The translations under genes were made by a program, and so were the position numbers. A DNA stretch of 64,000 nt from Pyrocephalus nanus. Its lineage: Eukaryota > Chordata > Aves > Passeriformes > Tyrannidae. The DNA lies in the NCBI GenBank assembly GCA_038380795.1, contig CM076275.1, positions 4,528,501-4,592,500 of the forward strand, in the 5' to 3' direction. Positions 36,916 to 49,280 of the stretch are shown here, piece after piece. The notes beneath the pieces were generated by a model. It was not told the DNA's origin and did no database searches. It was given only the letters and a program-made list of their open reading frames with translations. Position 1 is the stretch's first letter. Each line of letters starts with the position of its first letter.

Positions 36916-39486
36916 AAACCTTGGCATGGTGAGAATTACCTCCTTTCACAAAGTAAAAGAGCAGGTGGTTGGTTTTGCCACCAACATCCTGGCTGGCATT
37001 GTACAACTTATCCCTCGGAGTACAAACTCAGTGTGCATCAGAGATGTGCCTCAGCCTGTTTATCCAGACTGATTTCAGGCAGACATTCCTGACATTTCTA
37101 TATCTGTGGCACATCGAAGAAGTCACAAAAATGTTCTCAAGTATTCAGTTATAGTGAAATTTCTAAGGGCTAGACCAATCCCTGGGCAGCTTGAATGTTG
37201 CCACATGGAGCAGGACCACTGCTGAGCACCTGCTTACAGAGCTTCTCATCCCAGTGAAGGTGAAGAGATTGACTTTAAATAGAAAAAACATCAGAAGTAA
37301 TTTTCCAAAAAAGCAAGATGGAAAGCTGAGTCTGTGGGAAACTATATAAATGAGTATATATACTCACTAAGTTAGGGATAGTTTGGAGAAATTTTTGAAA
37401 AAGCTTTGTTCTAATGGAATTTGGTGAGCTTTATCTGATGCATATTAAATAGGACTGGAGGGCACATCAGTACAAAGGCAATGCCAAAATTCACCACTTA
37501 ACCCATCATCAAAAGGCACTGATACATGCAAATGAAGAATACTCCTTCTTTTCTGATCAACATCTGTTAAAAATATTAATTACATCCCTCTCTTGCCCTG
37601 CTTTGTGTTATTGTCACACAAGAAAAATCTTCTTCATATGTTTTGCCAATTTTCCCACTCCCTGTTCAGCAGAATGTTGGAAATAGCAAATAAACAAAAC
37701 AGAACAATGCAAGAAAGGCAACTGCACTTCTGAGTAGTTCGAAGAACAATAAATCTCTGGAGCGGTAAGTGCATATGGCAGGGAGGGGGAGGATTTCCCT
37801 TTGCAGAGGGACAAACAAGCCTCTCAAACATCTTTGGCAGCTCTTTTTTAACACACACTTAGTATTATCCCATAATGATATGGGGGGGAAATTGCAAGGC
37901 TACAGAGTACATCAAAATACATCAAAGTCTGAAGAGGGGTCATGGAGCAGAGCTTCTCTTTTTCTAAATTATAGAGGTGAAGAAATGGAACTATTCAGCC
38001 TTTCTATCTTGTTTGTACAGAAAGCCAGATGCTGGCCAGCCCTACCTGGTCATGAGGGAGCGCTGGGCAGGGCATTGGAGAGGGGCAGAGTGCAGGCAGC
38101 TCTAAGGAAACATTTTCCAGGGAGGAGACTGGAGTTCCTGATAAGTCTCCTGTGAAGGAGAGACCCTTGGCTTGCCAGACACAGAGTCAGGGGAATTCTT
38201 CTGAAGTGGGGAGGTGATGCTGTGTAAGGTCATATCTGCAGGGATGGGGCAATCAGGAGGGCAGGGGTCCCTCTGCCTTAGAGTGACCTTTCACACCACG
38301 GTCCTGTCCCACATGGGGTTAAGGGAAAGGGGGTGATTTGGAGGGAGGTCTGCAGCAGGTCCTCATGGAGCTGCTCTTCCCTCCTTGCTTATTGCTCTGG
38401 GACTGTGCCCAGTGGAACCTGAGCCCTGCTGAGGGTCCTGCCTTGTGTCACCCTGTTCATAACCCTGGGCCAGACAAACACGGAGGGTGAGACCACAGAG
38501 TGTCCAGCCATCAGCAAGGGACAAGGGATGACGCCCATGGAGGGCAGAAGGTGCTGGAGACAGCGCAGCTGGATGTGCTGGGAAACAAACAGATGTTTCT
38601 GTAGAGCTCCTCTGCCATCAGAGGTGTCAAAGTTTTGAAATATATCTTTGGAATGAACCAAAGGCAAACGATGCAGATGAGAGCAGCTCATCACTTGGAC
38701 TGCTGTTCTTTTAACTCTTCTGCTGTCATGTCCCCAAAAGATGCCCTGAGGGGTGTGCTGGGCAGGGAACAGAGCCCAGGTGCCAGGGATGGTGCCAGCG
38801 AGGGGCACACACACTGTGAGGCTGCAAGCACAGTGTGAGCAGAGTGAAGAGGCTGCTCACGTCACAGAAATCGCTGAGTCCAGAGAAACATAAACAGTCT
38901 CTGTTTCTTCTCCCAAATCCAAAGGAGAAATGAAACAGAACCAGCATCCACATCTCCCACAGCACAGGACCAGGGAGAGAGACCAGGGTCACAAGGTCAA
39001 GATCTGGGTGTGGGAGCAGATGCGTTTCTGGTTACTGGCCATCATTTGTTGTAGCATTTGTGTGTCAGAGCCTGGCCGAGGTCAAGTTCATCTGTGAGTA
39101 CTTGACACTGGTGGCAGCTGCAGGGGGAGCTGTACTGGGGACAGTCCCTGGGGAGAGGTGCACAGGAGTGTGACTCCTCTGGCCTCATGAAGAGCCCAGA
39201 CACTGCATGAAGCTGCCCCAGCCCTGCTGTCCCCCAGCAAGGGCAGATAACTCCTACCATACCTCAGGTTAGAGTGCACCACTTAAGATACCAGAGTCAA
39301 GATTCCTTCTGAGCCTTTCCCTTTCTGTCCCAGCTCCTGGGTTGCAAAGCTGGGTTAAGAGCAATCCCAGAGACAAAAGCACCCATCCTAGCACTGGTCT
39401 TCTTCCAGGACCTTCTGAGTGACTTCAGCTTCCCCAGCTATTGGGGTGGACAGGCAGACAGTGAGAGGCTGTTTCCTGGGAAGCCA

Positions 39487-39514
39487 AGCCAGCCAGCCAG
39501 ACAGACAGACAGAG
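39487..39514. repeat. CCAG/CAGA tetranucleotide repeat
   Basis: Short run of CCAG units passing into CAGA units. It is a simple microsatellite. Confidence 0.75.
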
Positions 39515-40859
39515 GCTGTAGGTTAGAAAAACTTACTCTTCCTGAAGGCTTTTGAAAAGTGTCAAGAACAGGGATCTTTGGCCAAACGTGAGAAACCACC
39601 TCTCAGCAGTCACAAAGCAGTGACCAGTCCCTCACTGGGACAAAGGACTTGCTTTAAAACCACCTGGGTTTATTTTTAGGGTGTGAAATGGTTGCATGAT
39701 ACAATTGTGTAAAAGAATCGAATGACTAGAAACAGTGTTAAATACCAGCCTTGCCTGCACAGCCTTGCTTTTAACCGCTGGGAGGCTGAAATGGCCATTG
39801 AAGTGATCTCAATTCTGCCTCCTAAACCCTGGAAGAAGGATGGGCAGTATCTATGTCTGACAAGAAGAGGATTCATTGAGTGACACTGGGCAGATTTTGA
39901 GCTCCTGGTTAGAGCTATTCTACCAGCACTCTGGAGCTCTGCTGGGAAAGAAGGCAGACAGAACCTGCTGTAAATCGAGGATTTCTTGTAGCCTTAGCAT
40001 GAGAAGTCTGGCACCACTTCCAGTTTCCCATTATAATTCCACTGCCCTCTTACAGCAAGGGGCATTCGACGGAAGATTTTCTTAGTGAGACCAACCCTTC
40101 ACAACCCATCACACTTTCAATACTTTGTCCTCAAACCATTTAGACATAGTGGGTTTGATCTGTGCCTGTGAGGGCAACAAGTGAGACAGACAGTGCTGGG
40201 ATGAGGATCCCACTGCCCGTTGCATCACACTTCAGAAAAGCCATTTTCTAGCATCCATCTATCTGCTCCATGCTGCACAGGACTGGGATGCTGCCCAATA
40301 ACTTTGCATGTCTTGATGGTAGCAATTCCAGAAAATTCTCAGTGCCCAAGTCAGTGCTCGATGCCTCCTGTCTGCACAGGCTCCAGCCTTCAGGACAGCA
40401 TTCCCTGCCTCTGTGGGATGGGAACAGGCTTTTGTCTGGGGTCTGGTGTGACAAAGCAAGCTGAGCACAGCACACAGGAACCTGGTCTTTGGTATTTCTA
40501 AGCCCTGAGATAGTGCTGGTCATGGCCCTTTTACATTGCAATTTAGTGCTTTCACTCAGCACCTGCAGAGATCCAGAATGGATCCAGTCCAGTGGTACAG
40601 GACTTATCAGGGATCAGTGTTTAGGTTAATACTAAAGCAAGCAGAAAAATCTGCACCTCTAATTTTCAGAGGTACAATATTTGCAATAGATTAACCTGGT
40701 CAGCTACTATCTGCAGAACACTTGTTTTTTACTCCAGTGAAAATCAGTTCAAATTCCTGCCTAAGTCCTCTAATGATCAAACCTTTCCATATTCAACATT
40801 TCTTGTAGCAGTGATATTCTTAACACTAAATATAGGGTTTCTTAACCAGATGAATACAG

Positions 40860-40970
40860 ATAGATTTTTATAATGTATATTTTATTAAATACAATTTTTA
40901 TTATAGAGATACATATTTTTAATATATACATATGTATATGCATATATAAATATAAATCTGTGAAGAGCTG
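40860..40970. repeat. A/T-rich simple sequence block
   Basis: Mostly TA, ATA and TATG steps, including TATACATATGTATATGCATA. No coding or RNA signal was recognised. Confidence 0.6.
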
Positions 40971-43900
40971 TACAGCAGACCTTGTTTTTTAATCAGTGTA
41001 AAAAATTTAGTAAATAATTAGAAACGTGTTTCATGTCAAATTTAATTTGGATATTTTTGAGTTTGCCTCAGATTTACATCTTAATTTTCATAAAGAGAGG
41101 AGGATCTCTGATTCTTTCTGCTGCCTTGTAAAAAAGTACCAGAAAACATCCTCCTACAAAAGTCTATCTAGAATTGCAGAAAGCTCACAGCTCACCCCGC
41201 TTTTACCTTGGATGAGGGTTGTCCAGCAGAAACAAAAGGAAAGATTCTCATCACTGAATTGATGGACATATTAAAAATGCATCCTTTCAAAGAACAAAGT
41301 CTTAGATTGAAATAATGAAGGAGGAGAATGTTGAGCTTGGGCAAAGTAAGTCAGAGACTGATTCCAGTTCCATGTAAATGCATTTGCAAAAATGAGAGTC
41401 TAATGGGCCAAACACTTAGAATCAGTGAAAGAAATGAACTGGAAATGTAAAATCAAAAGAGTGAGCTTGTTTGATATGCACCAGGATAGTTTGTTTGACA
41501 CCAGATAGTTATAATACACAGTTTCTATAAGCAGGCAAGCGAGGGGGCAGCTCAGCCCCTTCATCTTGAAAGGTTAGCACACTGAAAGAATTCAAGCTCT
41601 TACACAGCCCAGTTTCTTGATGGAAAACTAAAGCACGATGTTTTTGACTCTGGAATTTGTGTTTGAGAACACCAACATTCCCTAAGGCACAGCTGATGTT
41701 TTTATTAATCTTAATCAGATCTATCTCTTCATTCCTCCTCATTCTTTTGATTCCACTGAGCTTGGTAGCAGCTTGCCTTTATAATTTGATCTATTTCTTT
41801 CAGTTATGGTACTCATCACATGACTAATTCAAGTCTTGAGTGATAAGATCAAACTCTGAGCTATTTGACTTGAAAATGAAAGCAAAGGTTGTCATGTTCC
41901 GCTTGTGTAACCTTAACCATTACTTTCCCTCTCATGCCAAGTATTTCTATGGCTGACCAGAATACCTTCATTTGCCTATCTGCCCATATATGAAAGGAAG
42001 CCTCTCATCCCCCAAATTCTGCTTGAATAGCCAGAGAGTTCTGAAATAAATCCCCACCTCCACACTCCCTACATTAGAAAGTTTCTACATTAGAAAGCTT
42101 CCACATCTCCTGTCACTACAGAAAATACTACACCATTTAACTGCACTTGCACACAGCCATAGTGCTGCTTCTCAACCCCTGACTCACCATTTTCCCTGGA
42201 AACACTGTTAGAATGGCCACGTTTAGGGGTTTTTACAATTTCCAGCTTTCCAATCAGCTGAACTGAAACTGGGGTGAAGCTAAGCTCAGGACAGTAAAGA
42301 ACAGCAAGAACACCACACCCTTAGGGCCATGCTGATCATTGGTGTTACTCTGAACTGGAAGAAAACCCAATGGATCCCATATTCTCACTTGAATCTTCTT
42401 TGTTTGACATGTTCTTGCCTAGATCTGCTTCAGAAAAGGTTCTTTGATTTCTGAAATAACTCTTAGCATCGTTTCCTTTCACTCCTCCATAATCAAACAG
42501 CAGTGGCAGCAAGGCCCACACTCGGCAGGGAAGCCCAGAGGAAAGGTTCTGGTATTCCTTTGGAATGAGTTAGGATGGGCATTAATGTTTGGTGTGAATA
42601 CAGTCAGCAGGTCTCGCCTCCACTTTGCCATGAACAAGTAGCTCCAGAGCAGAGCCCTTGGTCTGATGCCAGGGAGGACTTCAGGGATCTTGTGGATGCT
42701 TGCCCGTGATGTGGACAGCCTTGGCTTCCCATCCAAAGGGTTTCCAGATGCCTACAAAGATAACACAGACCTCACAGGCTGCGTCTCAGGTTCACCCTAC
42801 ACTTCAGGGACCTCCTGGGTCAGATATGTTCATGAAAGAAACCTCCAGTACATCTCCACAGCACACACCTTCTGCCCATTACCAGATGCTTTCAGGCAAG
42901 GGCTCAGACTGACAACAAGTGAATGAAAAGAAATTAACCTCTGTAACCACTCAAAGGAGGAAGCTGTAATGTTGTTTTGGTTTTACCGGCCACAGCAATA
43001 AAAGAAAATACAGGAGGATCACCAGGCTGGACCTGCTGAGGTCACCTTTGCTGCACACAGCTCCATACAATGGGATGGGAGGAGGGACTCGCCCTGGTCC
43101 TGCTCTTCATCCTCCTGCCACATCTGTGCGGACTCACTGCTGTCCCCTGGCACAGCAGGGGCTTGGCAGCCGGGGCACTCCATGGTGACAAAGTACTCGG
43201 CACACCCTTTGTTCCTGCTGGGCTCCAGAGGCCAGGCAGCCGCGGGGCCACCTCCCGACCCGGCACTAATCCTTTCCTAGGAGATGTTTATCACAAATAC
43301 TAGCAGGAGCAAATCCCATAAGCCCTTCACTCCTGGCTGCTTTGCTCCCAGTAATCGGGGCTGGAAATCAGTTCACCGTTTCCAGCTAACTAACACTGGG
43401 CACCCGGGGTCTCAGAAGTGCCTGCACTTTTTGGGGATGTTGGCAAAAGGCTGCCAGGAACTGGGATCTCCTGAGAGGCTGAAAAAGCTTTGGAAACACG
43501 TCTCATTCCCAGAGGCACAATTGGAGCCTTCAAACCATAGAGTTTGCTTATCCCCTTCCTTCCTGGCAGAGAATAGAGCCTTTTTCTGCAGAAAAGAGGT
43601 GGAGTTTCAGAGCGACTCTGCAGGGAGGGGAGGGCAGGAGAGGCCAGGAAGGGTGCGAGACGGGGGCCCCAAACCACACGCCCTGTGCAAGTGCCTGGCG
43701 CCGTCTTGGGAGAAGCAGCCCGGGCTGGGAGGGAGATCCGAGTGCATTTTTGCCGCCAGACGGCAGCGAGGAGCTGCGGATGAAACAGCGGGTGCGGGTG
43801 CAACCCTACCAGTGCAGGAAGGGGTGTCCTGCCTGCAAAGGGAAGGATCCCAGCCTGGGATGAACGTGCTGGAGATCTTCTGGCTGCTCCTTGGGGAAGA

Positions 43901-45584
43901 ACTTCTCTGTCGATGCAAGGATCACCTTCTTGCCAGACAGGGTTAGGTCAGGAGGCACCCCAAGTAGGGGAAGGAAACGCAGACCACTATGGTTCAGGGA
44001 TCCAAACGCAGTCCTGGCAAGGCATTGGGAGGGAGCATCTCTGACCAGCCTGGGGAGCTGCTGGTGATTGCAGGGAGGTGGGTTTGTGAGATTAGGTACA
44101 ATCTGGTGTCAGGAAATGGCTCTTATGTGATTTCCATTTATAGGGAAATATTTTCACCTGTTTATTAATAAATTTATTTGGTAACTGAGCAATGGACATA
44201 AACCCTCAGCACACACAGACTTACTGCTGTCACCCTGCAGTGACCACAGGCGTGGATGTCCCCCCAGCAGAGTGCCTTGAGCAGGGACTGCAGCACTGCT
44301 GTTTATGGAGAGGGAGCTAAATGTGACAATCCCTGTGCCCTGCAGCTCCCATCTGTGACCCACTGGTTATTGGGGATACAGTGAGTGCTCATGAAATCCT
44401 TGCTGGCTGGTTGCAGCCACCATGGCTGCAGTGCAGCTGTGCCTTGTCCCCTCCCTGTGGGCACGTGCTCCTCCTCATATCTCACACACCACTGGGAAGG
44501 AGCTGTTTCTGGGAAGAGCTTTTCCCTGGGAGGGTTGTTTCTCAGAAGCAAGTCCCTCCTGCACGTTACTGACTTACAGAGCTCTTGATGGCAATTTAAG
44601 AGGTTGTCAAGCTCAGTTTTCCACCTGGACCATCCACCAGAAGATGATGTTCCACACCAGGGACAACTGAATAGGACGTATGTCCCACCTGGACCATTGT
44701 GACTGATAGTGGAGTATTTTACCACCAACCTGCCTTCATCAGCATCACTGGGTGTCAGAGGCTCAATTCCACAAGTTGTTCAAGCATATCTACGTCTGAG
44801 CTGCTCCCAAAAAAGCCAGTTCTGCGAATCCAGCAGAGATAAACCACATGTCCTTCAGCTGATTTCCTTTCAGCTGGGACAGGTGCCCAACACCAGCCAT
44901 GGCACAGCCACACGAGCACACAGGAGGAGGCCACATGGAGGGGGACATGCTGGTAATAAAAAGAGAAACAGGCTAAGTGTAAAACCACATGCAAGATTTA
45001 AGTGAAAACAGTAGAGAAGTCTAAAAAAATAGGGATCAAAAGCCAGCGTGCAAAGTACTGACCACATCTGGATTTCTGTCTTCCTTCAAAGAAGAGAGTG
45101 GTGAGGGTTTTTTGGTCAGACACAGAGAAAGACCCACTGAAATGACTGAAACGTTTGTTTTCTGTTATTCAGCCTCTTCAGCTCTAGGAGCTGATGATTG
45201 CAAATGGGAGAGCGGCCCATCTGGAGAGGTTAAGTGCTGCTAATTCCTTGTTTATTGATTCCAGTAAATTGGGATTAGGACAGGCCAGAGGTTTGAGGTG
45301 GCCTTGTGCTGTTCACATGGCATGTCAGGAATGCAGCAGCTCTACTGTGATTTTGCCTGTTTTTTGTGGGGAAGGCAGGCAGCTGCAGAGAGGGAGCACT
45401 GTGCTGAGGCCAGCTCAGTTATCCCAGGGCTGCATCTGGTCCCAGATGCCTGGCTTCTCCTCCAAGGCTGGAGGAATTCCTGTCCCCTGAAGCCAAGGGG
45501 TGAGTGGGCTCTTGGAAAATCCTAGCCATGGGACCTTGACATGCCCTGGAGCAATCACATGTTGGCATGGGGGAAGAAGATGTT

Positions 45585-45660
45585 CCCTCTCTCCCTCCTT
45601 CCCTCCCTCTCTCCTTCCTTTCCTTCCTTTCCTTGCTTTCTCATCCTTCCCCTCTCTCCC
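45585..45660. repeat. CT-rich (CCCT/CCTT) microsatellite
   Basis: Degenerate polypyrimidine tract of CCCT and CCTT units on the plus strand. Such tracts can adopt triplex (H-DNA) form, but nothing else here shows a function. Confidence 0.75.
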
Positions 45661-47008
45661 ATAAATAATATACCCATTTACCTCTTTCCTTTCTCCCTGG
45701 AATAGTGCATATTTGAAAGGGATTTCAGTTGCAATTAATTTCCCTACCTTATGTCCAGACTAAACCTACACTTATTGTCTTGTCTTGGGCAACTCTGAGT
45801 TTCTGAGTCCCAGAAGTTTTCTGTACAATTCCTTTTCCCAGGGATATTTCCCAGCTTGTGCAAATGGTATCAGGTGGATGGGTTACCTTCTTCCCCCCAA
45901 CCCAGTGCTGTGTCTGCCTGTCTCCTCCCATCTGTGAGTGCTCTGCTTCTGCTTCTCTGTTGTATTTTTTTCCTACATGTCTGCCACATCTTGTTAAAAT
46001 TAATTTATAACACTTCTTACATTCATGTTTATTAGCTCTGAAAATGGCAGGACTTCCTTATTTCCTTTTTAGACACTTATCCTCCCCCCATTTTGATAAT
46101 GCTCATGTATCTTTCCCCACTCAGGCATGCTCTCCAGAGATGTCACTGTAAAGAAATATGTTTTCCATGGAAAGCATACCAGGGTGTGTGGACATTGCCC
46201 CGTACAGAGATGAGAGCCTGTCTTCCCTCCTGCAGTTCAAAGTTTGAAAGAGCAAAAGTCAGTGCTCTCCTGCTGGTCATCTGCCTTGCCCGCTGCTCTC
46301 TGCCGGTGTGGTGTCCCTCATGTCCCCCCACTCCGACCTGCTGGATTTTCCAACTGCTTCTTGCCAGTTTTCCAGAGGAGAGGAGTCTGAAAAGATGTAG
46401 TGCTGGTGCTTGAGGTGCAAGGGGAGCTCCAGCAGTGTGGTGATGCCCTGCAGGGATTAAGGAAGGAAGAATTCTTTGGAGAGGGAATTAAGGAAGCACC
46501 AGTGGAACTCCAGGGAGGTTTCTCTCAGCAAGAAATGTTACCCAAAATGCAATCATTCAAAGCTGTAGTGCACTTATAAACTGAGCTGTGCATGCTCAGG
46601 CTCTGCCAGTCTCGCCACACTGACCAATTTCTGCCTTTCCAACTTCACTGCCAAAGTCAGAGATCAGCACACTCCCCGAGTGTTTGTCAGTAGAACAAGG
46701 CAAATCTGTTGCAATAAAGCCTGAACACACCAAAACGTTTTTCCTTGACAATGTCATGTTTGCCATGTGGTATCTGCCATGCTCTTTCTTTCATCATCCC
46801 TGCCCTGGCACTCCAGAGTCTAAAAATATCACCTTCTCAGCTGCCAAAGCAGTTAAATCTCTGTGCGTGCTTCTTCTGTTTCCTTTATTCATCTTTTTTT
46901 TGTTTTTCTTCAGGATTATCTCTCTCTCTCTTGTGTTGGTTTTGTATTCCTTTTATCTAAGTTCAAACATCTTGAAAATCCCAGCATAGGACATGCTTTT
47001 AGCAGTTT

Positions 47009-47033
47009 CTTTTTTTTTTTTTTTTTTTTTTTA
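47009..47033. repeat. Oligo(T) run
   Basis: About 25 consecutive T on the plus strand. No retroposed gene body or target-site duplication was recognised beside it. Confidence 0.7.
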
Positions 47034-48663
47034 AACTTATGTTGCTCTGTTCCCTTGGATGACAAAGCAACACAGACAGGAGCCAGCTCCAGGACTGCCT
47101 GCCTGTGCCATGATTCAGCAGGTTGTAAAAGGAAGGAATGTCTTCTCTTTTGGGAAAGGGTGGGAGAGAAAAGGGAAGCGTGCATGACAGGCATGCGTAT
47201 ATATTTGACTTCCTGGTGCTTGTGATTGCAGTGGCAATATTACACTGTCCTGCAGTTGTGTTGGAGTTAGTAAAGTGTTTCAAGAGAGGGTCTTGAAAGA
47301 CATTTGGTGGAAAAATGGGTTTAGACTAGATTGAGGAGGGAGCTTGCTAAAATATATTGCTTTGTTACTCTTTGAAGTATTCCTCTGTGGTGTTTTTAGG
47401 TTCTTATTTAAAGCACTTGGTATCTCCTGTGCTGCTATTTTTGTGGCTATTGCTATTTTGCTGTAGTCCATAGCTATTTCCCTGCCTGTCTGTCTGCACC
47501 TTCTCTTCAGCCTCTGGGTGCAGCTCAGCAGGGAGGTTTAGGAGCCAGCTTGGTGGCTTTGTGAAAAAATGTGTTTGCTTCCAAACTTCGGTGCAAGCAG
47601 GGATTTGCTGATTTCATTTCTGCTGAGCCTTATTTCTGAACGCCGGGGCCCTGCTTGTGTTGTCCGAACGCGGTGGAATTTTCTCTGTGGGGAGACTTAC
47701 GCTGCTGACTCATTGCATCAGCTCAAAACAGATTTATGTTTACAAAGGGGAAAAACACCACCCTTTTCTTCCTTACTTTTTTTTCCTGCCCTTCCTAGCG
47801 ATGTTGGATTTGGTATTCCTACAGAATACCTATCTCCTGAACTTGCTGCAGCCCGCAGCCCACATGGGCCTTTGCTTTGAGCTGGGTGGTTCAGGTACAG
47901 CTTTCCATTGAAATGTTCTCAGCTTGAGCAGCTCAGAGACAAGTTTAAAGAGTTGTTACTGAGAGGGTACCAGGAGTCTGTTCTCTTACCATGGGTCCAC
48001 ATTCTCTGCCCTCCCACATGGTGGGACAAAGGGACTCCTCCAGTTTAATCTTGCTGTGACAGTGGTTTGACCCTATCAAACCCAACACCTCCTTCGGCCT
48101 CTCCGTCCCTCTTGGCACAGCAGAGCCAGTTATTCCTTCATTCCCCTGCATTTCTGTACCAGTTTGATGCACAAACATCAAGCGTCTAGAGGTATTTCAC
48201 CGTTACAGAAATACATTTTGGAAATACAGCACTGCTTAAAGCTTCTGGCCTGCCGAGCAGCACTGCCATGTTCCAAACCCATTGGAGAGTGTGTTCTCCA
48301 TTTTATTGAAGCCTCATCTTGTAATTGAGCAAAAAAAAAAAAGACTGGGCACACTGAATTTTCTGAACAGGCAGGAAAACCCAACCCCCTTTTTAAAGAA
48401 CTAAGGAAGGAGAAGACATAAAAGTGGCTTTGCAGTTTAACAGGAGGGTGTTGTTTGAGGCGGGTGAGGGCCCTGGGGAGGGGGGGGGGCCGGTGTGAGG
48501 AGGTGCTGGCCCCGCCCCCGCCCGCCCCTTACCGCCCCCTACCGCCCGCACCGCCCTCCCGCCACCGCAGCGCTCCTGGGCCCAGACCCGCTGAGGCCCC
48601 GCCCACCCCCAACGACCTCCCCGCAGCCGCCCAATCGCGCAGCACTTCCTGCACCCCCGCCGG

Positions 48664-48682
48664 CCAATAGTGGCGCTCCACG
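48664..48682 (+). promoter_or_regulatory. CANX: ER stress response element (ERSE) in the CANX promoter
   Basis: CCAAT at 48664-48668, nine bases, then CCACG at 48678-48682: an exact match to the ERSE consensus CCAAT-N9-CCACG. In known ER chaperone promoters NF-Y binds CCAAT and ATF6 (or XBP1) binds CCACG. It lies about 255 bp upstream of the first candidate donor, a plausible promoter distance. Function is inferred. Confidence 0.75.
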
Positions 48683-48946
48683 AAGGGCAGCGCCGTTGGG
48701 GGCGTGTTTGTGGGCTGTCCGGCCTCTGAGCGGCGTCTCCGCCGGCCAATCAGAGCGCGAGGCCGGCTGCCGGCGGGGCGGGCCCGCGCGCCGTCCGCCA
48801 ATGGGAGGGGCAGAGCGCGGTGGGGCGGGGGCGGGGCCGGCGCACGGCGGAGAGGCGGGCGGCGGGCGCGCGGGCACGTGACGGAGGCGAGGGGAGCCCG
48901 GGGGCGGCGGCGGTGGCGGTGGCCCGGGCGGCGCGGGGTGAGTGTG

Positions 48947-49002
48947 TCCGTCCGTCCGTCCGTCCGTCCGTCCGTCCGTCCGTCCGTCCGTCCGTCCGTC
49001 CG
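48947..49002 (+). repeat. (TCCG)14 tetranucleotide repeat
   Basis: Fourteen uninterrupted TCCG units begin nine bases after the candidate CANX donor at 48938. Depending on which first-exon donor is used, it lies either at the start of intron 1 or inside the 5' leader. Every unit carries a CpG. Confidence 0.9.
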
Positions 49003-49280
49003 TGCCCCCGCCGCCTCCGCGGCTCCGGCACAGCAGGGCGGGGCAGCGGCGAACGGGCCCGCCAGCGGGGTGAGGGCGGCGGGGCAGCCAGGCCTGTCGG
49101 GGGGCGTGCGGCGGGGCGCGGCTGAGCCCCGGGGCGGGGGGGCGGCCCGTGCGGGGCCCGGCGGGGACCCCCGGGATCGGGGCGAGGCTCCTGCGGGCGG
49201 GGGCGGGCGCGGGGCTGCGGCGGGTCCCACTCGGCACCCGCAGGGCTCGGGGCGGCCCGGGGGGAGCGGCGGCTCTTCTG

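Larger units (their letters stand above)
33960..48440. other. Long intergenic region between LTC4S and CANX
   Basis: About 14.5 kb with no gene recognised on either strand. It includes ordinary A/T-rich DNA, a palindrome at 36892, tetranucleotide and CT-rich repeats, an A/T-rich block near 40.9 kb and an oligo(T) run at 47.0 kb. The longest open frames, such as 43284-43946, show no family similarity that I know. It may hold distal enhancers, which cannot be read directly. Confidence 0.5.

Noticed and set aside
43284..43946. 220-residue plus-strand open frame in the LTC4S-CANX gap
   Set aside because: No recognised family and no flanking exons; parts are equally open on the minus strand.
48529..49230. 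Long minus-strand open frames (about 230 residues) and a plus-strand frame of about 300 residues over the CANX promoter
   Set aside because: They overlap each other in several frames in a CpG island with few A/T-rich stops. They include the (TCCG)14 repeat as VRPS or TDGR peptides and match no family.
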